Below are positions 1 to 7,000 of a stretch of 9,524 nt of DNA, one piece after another. Each line of letters starts with the position of its first letter. The first letter of the stretch is position 1. The stretch is from contig JAEZDP010000109.1 of assembly GCA_023418055.1 (NCBI GenBank), forward strand, positions 1 to 9,524, given 5' to 3'. The notes beneath the pieces are model-generated. The model was given only the letters and a program-made list of their open reading frames with translations, searched no databases and was not told where the DNA came from. The DNA is from Acidobacteriota bacterium (GTDB lineage Bacteria > Acidobacteriota > Vicinamibacteria > Vicinamibacterales > Vicinamibacteraceae). A program made the translations under genes and the position numbers.

Positions 1-90
1 CTGCACCCCGACCAGATCGGCTACGACCGGATGGCCTCGCTGGCTGCCGAGAAGCTGCTCGCCGAGTTCCCCGTCAACCCGACACCGTAG
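1..90 (+). CDS. SGNH/GDSL-type hydrolase, C-terminal end only
   Basis: Frame 1 is open from the window edge and ends at TAG (88-90), leaving 29 residues. They begin LHPDQIGYDRMA and continue as an amphipathic helix. The His-Pro followed by GY and MA matches the last conserved block (block V) of SGNH/GDSL esterases and acylhydrolases, where this His is the catalytic base. The rest of the gene lies upstream of the window, so substrate and location cannot be judged. It converges on msrQ with a 44-base gap. The family assignment rests on one short motif and is likely rather than certain. Confidence 0.6.
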   Translation: MHPDQIGYDRMASLAAEKLLAEFPVNPTP

Positions 91-104
91 TCATCCGTAG
101 TCAC
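85..104. repeat. Two-copy 10-base tandem repeat over the stop codon
   Basis: The unit CCGTAGTCA occurs at 85-93 and again at 95-103, giving a period of 10. The first copy carries the TAG stop of the upstream hydrolase. It looks like a small slippage duplication. The rest of the 91-134 gap holds short GC-only palindromes (GCGGGCCCGC at 105-114) with no loop and no U-tract, so I do not call a terminator. Confidence 0.5.
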
Positions 105-134
105 GCGGGCCCGCCGCGGCGCCGGACCTCGCCG

Positions 135-749
135 TCACCGCTCGTTCACCGCGTCGGCGACGCGCATCGGCCTCGTACGACGCCACCAGAACGGCAGCCG
201 CATCCCCAGCAGCACAGCCAGGATGGCCGCGTAGGTCAGCGGCTCGCGCAGGTCGTTGCCCTTCACCAGCCACAGGAAATGCACGACGCCGAGCACGGCG
301 GCGACATACACGAGCCGATGCAACTGCGCCCACCGCTTGCCGCCCAGACGCCGAATCCAGCCGGTCGTGGACGTGACGGCGAGCGGAATCAGCAGCACGA
401 ACGCCGCAAAGCCGGCCGTGATGTACCGCCGCTTCGCCACGTCGTCCCAGATCGCCGCCAGGTCGAAGAACTGGTCGAAGACGAGGTACGTCGCGAAATG
501 CAGGCACACGTACGCAAACGCGATCAGGCCGATCATCCGGCGATAGCGGACCAGGCCCGACCAACCGGTGAGCCGCCGCAACGGCGTGATGGCCAGGCCG
601 AGCAGGAGGAAGCGTAAGGTCCAGGTGCCGCTGATGTCGGTGATGTCGTCGATCGGGTTGGCGCTGAGCCCGCCCGTGAAGGCGCGGAAGAACAGCCACA
701 CCATCGGCGCGAGGCACAGCACGAACACCAGCGGCTTGAGCAGCGTCAG
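135..749 (-). CDS. msrQ: MsrQ, heme-binding membrane subunit of the MsrPQ methionine sulfoxide reductase system
   Basis: MsrQ is an inner-membrane b-type heme protein that passes electrons to periplasmic MsrP for repair of oxidised methionines. From the proposed start the product is 204 residues; E. coli MsrQ is 211. Visible family features are GGLSANPIDDI near residues 26-36, ITPLRR near 54-59, TSTTG near 126-130 and GKRWAQLHRLVY near 137-148. His84, His144 and His157 align with the E. coli heme ligands His91, His151 and His164 at a constant offset of seven. The start chosen is CTG at 749-747. It overlaps the msrP TGA, follows a GAGGAGG ribosome site by five bases, and keeps the LLK segment that aligns with E. 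coli WLK. The first standard in-frame start is GTG at 728, which has no ribosome site and would trim the first membrane helix. There is no in-frame ATG close by. The gene lies in one transcription unit with msrP. Confidence 0.95.
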   Translation of the reverse strand: MTLLKPLVFVLCLAPMVWLFFRAFTGGLSANPIDDITDISGTWTLRFLLLGLAITPLRRLTGWSGLVRYRRMIGLIAFAYVCLHFATYLVFDQFFDLAAIWDDVAKRRYITAGFAAFVLLIPLAVTSTTGWIRRLGGKRWAQLHRLVYVAAVLGVVHFLWLVKGNDLREPLTYAAILAVLLGMRLPFWWRRTRPMRVADAVNER

Positions 750-1696
750 TAATTCCTCCTCAAGTCCATCCCCGCATAGAGCGACGCCACCTGCTCGGCG
801 TACCCATTGAACGGCAGCGTCTTGCGGCGGAACAACTCGCCGATGCGGCGTTCGCGCGCCTGGCTCCAGCGCGGGTGGTCCACCTCGGGATTGACGTTCG
901 AGTAGAAGCCGTACTCCGACGGCTGCAGCGCGTTCCACGACGCGTGCGGCTGCGACTCGACGAGCCGGATGTGCACCACCGACTTGATGCTCTTGAACCC
1001 GTACTTCCACGGCACGACCAGGCGGAGCGGCGCGCCGTTCTGATTGGGCAGCGTCTTCCCGTACAGACCCACCGCCATCAGCGTGAGGGGATGCAGTGCC
1101 TCGTCCAGCCGCAGGCCTTCGCGATACGGCCAGTCGATCGACGGCTGGCGCAGGCCGGGCATCTCGCTCGGGCGCTGCACCGTGGTGAAGGCGACGAACT
1201 TCGCGCGTGACGTCGGCTCGACCCGCTTGAGCAGGTCGGCCAGCGGAAAGCCCACCCACGGCACGACCATCGACCACGCCTCCACGCAGCGCAGGCGGTA
1301 GACACGCTCCTCGAGCGGGAACCACGAGAGCACGTCCTCGAGGGTGTAGTCACCGGGCTTGCCCACCTCGCCGTCGATCTTCAGCGTCCACGGGCGCGGC
1401 TTGAAGCGGCCGCTGTTGTTCTTGGGGTCGCTCTTGTCGGTGCCGAATTCGAAGAAGTTGTTGTAGCTGGTGATGTCGTCGTAGGGCGTCAGCTCTTCGC
1501 CGGTGGTGCTGAGCGGGCTCTTGCGGACGTTGGGGATGGCCTCCTGGGCCTGCAGCGTGTCGCCCGAGAGGCACCCGCTGCCGATGACGCCGCCGACGGC
1601 CACCGCGGCCGTCCGCAGGAAGTCGCGGCGCCGCAGGTAGAGCGCTTCGTCGGTGATCTCGCGGGTCGGGATGGTCGGCGTGGTGCGTATCAGCAT
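746..1696 (-). CDS. msrP: MsrP, periplasmic molybdopterin methionine sulfoxide reductase catalytic subunit
   Basis: MsrP reduces methionine sulfoxide in envelope proteins using a molybdopterin cofactor and electrons from MsrQ. The 316-residue product has a Tat signal: the twin-arginine motif RRRDFLR at residues 22-28, a hydrophobic stretch to about 41, then Cys42. The mature part has the sulfite-oxidase-fold landmarks: TSYNNFFEFGTDKSDP near 76-91, RPWTLKIDGEVGKP near 101-114, and RLRCVEAWSMVVPWVGFPL near 134-152, in which Cys137 is the expected Mo ligand. Later GAPLRLVVPWKYGFKSIKS and the NPEVDHPRWSQA segment are also typical. The ATG at 1696 is placed properly ahead of the Tat motif, though its ribosome site is weak. 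An 18-base gap separates it from the upstream glycosyltransferase, and its stop overlaps the msrQ start, so the three genes are probably co-transcribed. Identity is certain at family level. Confidence 0.97.
   Translation of the reverse strand: MLIRTTPTIPTREITDEALYLRRRDFLRTAAVAVGGVIGSGCLSGDTLQAQEAIPNVRKSPLSTTGEELTPYDDITSYNNFFEFGTDKSDPKNNSGRFKPRPWTLKIDGEVGKPGDYTLEDVLSWFPLEERVYRLRCVEAWSMVVPWVGFPLADLLKRVEPTSRAKFVAFTTVQRPSEMPGLRQPSIDWPYREGLRLDEALHPLTLMAVGLYGKTLPNQNGAPLRLVVPWKYGFKSIKSVVHIRLVESQPHASWNALQPSEYGFYSNVNPEVDHPRWSQARERRIGELFRRKTLPFNGYAEQVASLYAGMDLRRNY
755..761 (-). promoter_or_regulatory. Ribosome binding site for msrQ
   Basis: Read on the minus strand this is GAGGAGG, followed by five bases and then CTG. 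It lies inside the last codons of msrP. Its spacing fits the CTG at 749 and not the GTG at 728, which is 26 bases away, so it decides the msrQ start. Confidence 0.7.
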
Positions 1697-1714
1697 GGCG
1701 TCGTTCTCGTTGGT

Positions 1715-2407
1715 TCAGTCTCGCGGCCGTTCGTACGGTCGCACGAGGCGCTCGGGCGGCACGCCGAACATGTACCGGGCCAGCACCGAGAGGTTCCGCA
1801 GCGACCGCCGCAGCCAGCCGTCCTGCTGCCAGCGTCGCGCGGACGTGCGCAGCGGCAGCGGCGATCGGTAGGGCGGCCCGTGCGCCGACAGGCGCCGCAC
1901 CAGAGCGACGTCCTCCATCAGCGGGTACGGCGGAAAGCCTCCTGTAGATTGAAACACGTCACGGCGCAGGAATATTCCCTGGTCACCGTAGGGCAGCCGG
2001 CCCAGCCGGACGCGCAGCGCCACGACGCGCTCGAGCAGGCGGGCCTGCCAGGCGTCGCTGTCGAGGGCAAACCTGAAACAGCCCCAGCCGTAGGGTCGCG
2101 CACGAGTGGCCGCATACCGGATCTCGTCGAGCCAGCCCTCGGGCAGGCTGGAATCGGCGTGCAGGAAGAGCAGCCACTCGCCGTGGGCCGCTGCGGCGCC
2201 GGCATTCTGCTGCGGGCCGCGTCCGCGCGGGCTGCGCACCCAACGCACGTGCGAGGCGGCGGTCAGCACCGGGGTCAGCGCGGCGTCCTCGTCGGGGTCG
2301 TCCACGCTCACGACAATCCACTCGGCGGGCGAGGATGGGTGCGAGGCCAGCAGGCGCGCCACGGCCGGGGCGTCGCGCCAGACCGGCACGACCACCGAAA
2401 GCGACAC
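1715..2407 (-). CDS. Family 2 glycosyltransferase, TIGR04283 type (rSAM/selenodomain-associated transferase 2)
   Basis: This is a cytoplasmic GT-A fold transferase of about 230 residues. From the GTG at 2407 the product opens with LSVVVPVWRD, the first strand of the fold. Conserved blocks follow: GRGPQQNAGAAAAHGEWLLF near 62-81, HADSSLP with the metal-binding Asp near 83-89, LPYGDQGIFLRRDVF near 138-152, GGFPPYPLMED near 156-166 with the catalytic-type Glu-Asp, and SARRWQQDGW toward the C-terminus. This series is characteristic of TIGR04283 proteins; donor and acceptor are unknown. The frame stays open to TTG/ATG codons at 2467-2459, which would add about 20 unconserved residues. I prefer GTG 2407 because the longer forms overlap the divergent gene head to head. 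It lies 18 bases upstream of msrP on the same strand. No radical SAM or selenodomain partner is in the window. Confidence 0.88.
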   Translation of the reverse strand: MSLSVVVPVWRDAPAVARLLASHPSSPAEWIVVSVDDPDEDAALTPVLTAASHVRWVRSPRGRGPQQNAGAAAAHGEWLLFLHADSSLPEGWLDEIRYAATRARPYGWGCFRFALDSDAWQARLLERVVALRVRLGRLPYGDQGIFLRRDVFQSTGGFPPYPLMEDVALVRRLSAHGPPYRSPLPLRTSARRWQQDGWLRRSLRNLSVLARYMFGVPPERLVRPYERPRD

Positions 2408-2435
2408 ACCCGTGTCACACTCTCCCGCACCCGCC

Positions 2436-3344
2436 GTGTCCGACGTGCTCACCCTGGTCATCATCAACTGGAACGCCCGCGATCACCTCGACCGGTGTCT
2501 GCAGTCGGCCCTGCCCCTCGGCTTCCCCACCATCATCGTCGACAATGCCTCGTCGGATGGCAGTGCGGCGATGGTGGCCGAACGGCATCCGTCGGCCGTG
2601 CTGGTGGCCTCGGCGGTCAACCTGGGCTTTGCCGGCGGCGTGAACGCGGGTGTGGCGCGGTCCACCACGCCGTGGGTGCTCGTGCTCAATCCCGACGTGA
2701 TCTTGACGCGCGACAGCGTGGCGGCGATGCTCGCCGCGGTGCAGCACGACGAGGGCATCGGGGCGGCCGGCGCGTGTCTGGTCGGCGAGGACGGCAGGCC
2801 GCAGGCGGGGTTTGCCGTCCGGCGGTTCCCGACGCTGGCGACGCTGGCGGTGGACCTGCTGCTCGTCGATCAGGTGTGGCCTGGCAATCCGGTCTCGGCA
2901 CGGTACCTGGCGCGAGACGTCGATCTGTCGGTGTCGCAGGATGTCGAGCAGCCGGCGGCTGCCTGTCTGCTGGTACGACGGACGGCCTTCGAGCAGGTCG
3001 GCGGGTTCGACGCCGGGTTCCATCCGGCGTGGTTCGAGGACGTCGATTTCTGCCGGCGCTTGCACGCCGCGGGCTGGCGCGTCCGCTATGTGGCGGAGGC
3101 GCGGTGTCGGCACGAAGGCGGGGTCGCCATGCGGTCGATGGGGCTCGGCACGTTCAATGAGGCGTGGTATCGGAACATGCGTCGGTACGTGGACCGTCAC
3201 CTGTCGCGGGGCGCGGGCCGGGTCTTCCGGCTGCTGATGGTGGCCGGAATGCCGCTGCGGGCGGCCGTCAGCCTGCTGCTCGGGCGGTGGAGCGCCGCGC
3301 GGGCGTATCTGGGGGTGTTGCCGGGGGTGTTTCGTCATGAGTGA
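2436..3344 (+). CDS. Family 2 glycosyltransferase, WbbL/rhamnosyltransferase-like
   Basis: This is a predicted cytoplasmic or membrane-associated GT-A transferase acting on an envelope glycan. The 302-residue product has TLVIINWNARDHLDRCL at 6-22, IIVDNASSDGS at 33-43, VNLGFAGGVNAGV at 61-73, the metal-binding LNPDV near 84-88, AAACLLVRR then GGFDAGF, and WFEDVDFCRRL with Glu201-Asp202. These are the blocks of the WbbL/rhamnosyltransferase branch. The C-terminus ends in a hydrophobic, basic segment that may touch the membrane. GTG 2436 gives VSDVLTLVIINWN, matching the common MSDV(x)VVIVNWN beginning of the family; GTG 2412 and 2445 are alternatives and none has a good ribosome site. The frame is also open far upstream, but those residues show no conservation. 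The stop at 3342-3344 overlaps the next gene's start by eight bases, implying coupling. The sugar and acceptor cannot be read from sequence. Confidence 0.9.
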   Translation: MSDVLTLVIINWNARDHLDRCLQSALPLGFPTIIVDNASSDGSAAMVAERHPSAVLVASAVNLGFAGGVNAGVARSTTPWVLVLNPDVILTRDSVAAMLAAVQHDEGIGAAGACLVGEDGRPQAGFAVRRFPTLATLAVDLLLVDQVWPGNPVSARYLARDVDLSVSQDVEQPAAACLLVRRTAFEQVGGFDAGFHPAWFEDVDFCRRLHAAGWRVRYVAEARCRHEGGVAMRSMGLGTFNEAWYRNMRRYVDRHLSRGAGRVFRLLMVAGMPLRAAVSLLLGRWSAARAYLGVLPGVFRHE

Positions 3345-4052
3345 GCGTCGGCGGGCGGGTGTGGGGCCGGGGCCAGAGCGTGCAAAACGCTGGTTTTCGA
3401 GACCTGACCCCATCCTCGGGCTCCTGCTCCTCCTCTCACTCGGTGCGGGCAGGCCCGTGCTCGACGCACAGGATCGGGCGGCCTTCAGGGCCTGGTTCAC
3501 CCTGCTCGCCGACGCCCAGTTCTACCGCCCCACCGACGATGTCGGCGACTGCGCGGCACTGGTCCGCCACGCCGCTCGCGAAGCGCTGCGCGAACACACA
3601 GGCGAATGGCTGCGCCGCCTCGCCCTGCCCGCCCTGCCCGTCCTCCCCGAGGTGCGCGCCAGGCTGCAGGGCGCACAGGGACAACTCCCCATCTTTCGCG
3701 TCGCGGACGACCCGGCCGCGTACGCCGAGTTCGCCGACGCACGCACCATCCTCCGCCACAACGCCACGCTCGTCAGCCGCGACGCCAGGGCCGCCCGCCC
3801 CGGTGACCTGCTGGCCTTCCACCAGCCTGGCCAGTCACTGCCGCAGCACCTGATGGTCTTTGTCGGTCGCTCCCACTTCGAGCGCGAGCACGACGACTGG
3901 TGGTCTACCACACGGGCCCGGCCTCAGCGGACGACCCGGGCGAGATGCGTAAGGTACGCCTGTCCGATCTCGAGCGGCATCCCGCCCCCCGCTGGCGTCC
4001 GCTCTCAGCCAATGCCGCCTTCCTCGGCGTGTATCGCCTGCACATCCCATGA
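3337..4052 (+). pseudogene. DUF1175 (YfaT-like) exported protein, interrupted by a -1 frameshift
   Basis: The gene starts at ATG 3337, overlapping the glycosyltransferase stop. A basic N-terminus and hydrophobic LLLLLSLGAG (29-38) resemble a signal peptide, possibly cut after VLDA. The mature part has FYRPTDDVGDCAALVRHAA (Cys72), an L..ALPALP segment, ILRHNATLVSRDARAARPGDLLAFHQ (near 136-161) and QHLMVFVGRS (His171). The frame is then lost: after DDW at 3900 the family's continuation VVYHTGPASADDPGEMRKV, then LSDLERHPAPRWRPLS and NAAFLGVYRLHIP, is read one base back and ends at TGA 4050-4052. That stop overlaps the A2M ATG as ATGA. Restoring one G between 3898 and 3902 would give a 238-residue protein. 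In E. coli, DUF1175 protein YfaT is encoded beside the A2M protein YfaS, so the neighbourhood supports the family. Its molecular function is unknown to me. True mutation or sequence error cannot be told apart here. Confidence 0.85.
3363..3411. repeat. REP-like imperfect palindrome within the 5' end of the DUF1175 gene
   Basis: CCAG (3373-3376) plus CGT (3379-3381) pairs with ACGCTGG (3387-3393). This gives a 7-bp stem with a two-base bulge and the loop GCAAA. GGGG runs on the left (3363-3366 and 3369-3372) can pair with CCCC at 3408-3411, and the right arm ends GAGACCTGACCCC (3399-3411). From memory, GACCTGACCCC ends are common in dispersed REP-like elements of high-GC bacteria, some linked to RAYT transposases. 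An AT-richer patch here (AAAAC, GGTTTTC) stands out from the surrounding coding sequence. No second copy lies in this window, so dispersal is inferred. Confidence 0.5.
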
Positions 4053-7000
4053 CCCGTCGCCGCCTGCTGGTCGTCTCACTCGCCCTGGTCCTCGCCATCG
4101 CCACACGTGCCGGCGCGCAACCGTCGGCAGACGGAGCCGAGGCGTCCGCCCTCCCCGCGTTCTCGCTCTCGAGCAGCCAGATCTTCAGCCGGACCACGGC
4201 ACCAGAGGTGACCCTCACCTTCGAGCGGCTCGACAGTCTCGACTTCCGCGTCTACAAGGTGCGCGACCCGTTTGCCTTCTTCGCCGCGCTCGACGATCCC
4301 CACGTGCTCGGCAGCCCCGAGTACACGGTGCCGCAGGAACGCACCTGGATCGAACGGATCGCCGCGTGGAAGTCCGCGCGCCGCGCCGACTGGCGCAACT
4401 TCCTTCGCCGGCAGGCCAGCCCGCAACTGCGTGCCGACCGACGCGCCGAGGCGCGGTCGGCCATCGTGCAGCGGCGCGTGCAACTCGGCCTCAACGCGTT
4501 CGCCCAGGTGCCCCTGCTCAACGACCAGCAGGTGGTCACGACCTGGCGCGAGATGCTGCCGCTCCTGCGCGACGCCGACGTGCGCCGCGTGCCCATCGAG
4601 GTGACAGATCCGGGCATCTACGTCGTGGAGGCGGTGCACGGTCAGCAGATGGCCTCGACGGTGGTCATCGTGTCCGACGTCGCCCTGATCACCAAGACCG
4701 GCCCTGGCGTGGTGCTGGCGTATCTCGTCGACCGCGTCTCGGGCGCGCCCGTGGACGGGTGCGACGTGCGGCTGCTTGCCGATCGCCAGACGCTCGGCGA
4801 GGGGCGGACAGGCAGCGACGGTGTGTTGCGGGTCGCGATCGATGCCGGGATCGCCGCCGACGATGTGGTGGCGGTGGCGCGCTGCGGCGACCAGGTCGTG
4901 GCGAGTGCCCCCGCGGCCTACACCCTGCGGCAGCCGCGTCGTGAGTTGGTCGGACACGTCTACACCGACCGCCCCATCTATCGCCCGGGCCATACGGCCC
5001 ACGTCAAGGCCGTGCTCCGGTGGCGCGAAGGCGCGTCGCTGCAACCCGTGACCGAGGCCGAGGCCGAAGTGGCCGTATCCGACCCGTCCGGCGACGTCGT
5101 CTTCCGCGGGCGGCGTCCTGTGGATGCCTTCGGCGCCGTCCACGCCGACGTGGTGCTGCCGGCGGGTGCCGCCCTCGGCGACCACGTCGTGGCGGTGACG
5201 CTCGGCGAGGGCCGCGCCAGCGGCAGCTTCGAGGTGCAGGAGTACCGCAAGCCCGAGTTCGAGATCAGCGTCACCCCTACGCGACGGTTCGCGCGGCAGG
5301 GCGAGACCGTGGAGGTGCAGGTGAGCGCCCGCTACTACTTCGGCCAGCCGGTGCGGCAGGGCCAGGTGGAGCTGGTGGTGCAGGAGGCGCCCTACTATTC
5401 GCCGCTGCGCTGGGTGGACGCCGAGGACGAAGGCGAGGCCACGCAGCCCTACTTCTACGGCGGCGACGAGCGCGCCACCCTCAAGGCCACGCTCGATGCG
5501 CAGGGCCAGGCGACGCTGCGCGTGCCGGTGCCCGTGAGCGACTCGGGCGCCGACGTGCTGGTGCGCGTGGACGCCCGCGTGCGCGACGTGAGCGACCTCC
5601 AGGTGTCGCAGGCCGCCACCTTCGTAGGCACCTTCGGCGACTTCCTCATCGCCAGTCGTGTCGGCAGCTACGTGGCCCGTCCCGGCGCGCCGCTCGCGCT
5701 GCGCGTGCGAACCGTCGACTACCGTGGGACACCCGTCGCCGGCGTGCCCGTGGAGGTGGACGTCGTCCGCTCCGAGTGGAACAGCGAGACAGGACAGCAG
5801 GAACGCGAGGTCGTCGATCGGCACTCGCTGCGCACCGGTGACGATGGACGCGGGGCGGCGCAACTCGTCGCGCCGACACGCCCAGGAAGCTACCGGGTCG
5901 TCTCGCGCGCCGTGTCGGGCGATCGCACCGTGTCCGACGAGCAGTGGCTGTGGGTGCCGGGCGCCGACGAGGTGACCTACGACAGCGCCGAGCAGTCGGT
6001 GGAACTCATCGCCGACAAGGGGACGTACGCGCCAGGAGACGTGGCGCGCCTCGCACTGCGCGGAGATCGACCGGCGACGCAGGTGCTGCTGACGAAAGAG
6101 GCCCGTACGTTGACCTGGCACGCCGTCCAGCATGCGGACGCGGACGGAACCTTCGAGGTGCCGATTGCCGATGCCGATCTCGGCGATACGTGGGTGCACC
6201 TGCTCTACATGGTCGACGACAAGGTGTACCACGCGGAGCGCCGGCTGCGCGTGCCGCCTGTCACGCGTGCCGTGCAGGTGGAACTGACGGCCGACCGCGC
6301 CGTGTATCGTCCCGGCCAGCCCGGACGTTTCACCATCCGCACGCTCGATGCCGCGGGCCAGCCCGTCCCGGCGCAGGTGAGCGTGGGCGTCGTGGACGAA
6401 GCGGTGTATGGCGTCAAGGCCGAAACCACGCCGGACGCCCTGCGCGTGTTCTATCGGACCGAGTACAGCCGCGTCTCGACCGACTACTCGCGGCAGTACT
6501 ACTTCGTGGGCTACGCCGGCACCCAGCGCCTGCGCCTGGCGGCACGGCGACGTCCGCTGTCGCTGGCGGACTTCAAGGCCGACATGCCCGAGCGACCGGA
6601 CGTCAGGCGCGACTTCCCAGACGCCATCTTCTGGCAGGCCGATGTGGTCACCGGCGCTGACGGCCTCGCGCAGGTGGAGGTGGCCTACCCCGACTCGCTC
6701 ACCACGTGGCGACTCACGGCCAGAGCCGTGACGACCGACACACGCGTCGGCACCGCGGTGCTGCGGACCACCACGACCCGGGATCTGCTGCTGCGCGTCG
6801 TCGCCCCTCGCTTCCTCACCGAGCGTGACGTCGTGGATCTGCCGACCATCGTCCACAACTACCTGCCGTCGGGACCGGCCGAGGTGTCGGTCACGCTCGA
6901 GGCGTCGGGCGTGCAACCGGTGGTGCCGCTCGCGCCGCAGACGGTCGTGGTGCCGGCGGGCGGCGAAGCGCGCCACGAGTGGCGCCTCACGGCCGGCGTT

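Noticed and set aside
100..134. Bidirectional terminator between the convergent hydrolase and msrQ genes
   Set aside because: Only short uninterrupted GC palindromes without a loop or a T-tract are present; not enough to call a terminator.
1880..3160. A 426-codon plus-strand frame across both glycosyltransferases
   Set aside because: It overlaps two well-supported genes in other frames, and its product is low-complexity Arg/Gly/Ala-rich sequence.
2415..3500. A 361-codon minus-strand frame opposite the WbbL-like glycosyltransferase
   Set aside because: The opposite strand carries all conserved GT2 blocks. This frame is Arg/His/Pro-rich and has no recognisable domain.
3895..3910. Programmed -1 frameshift in the DUF1175 gene
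   Set aside because: There is no X XXY YYZ slippery site and no obvious hairpin just downstream. A lost G in a short G run is simpler.
3337..4944. A single 535-codon reading frame starting with the DUF1175 gene
   Set aside because: After 3900 it encodes Arg/Pro/Ala-rich sequence and runs through the A2M gene in the wrong frame. It results from the frameshift and is not a fused protein.
4076..6976. A 966-codon open frame antisense to the A2M gene
   Set aside because: Long antisense frames are expected in very GC-rich genes. The product is His/Arg/Gly-rich with no domain pattern, whereas the plus strand encodes a clear A2M.
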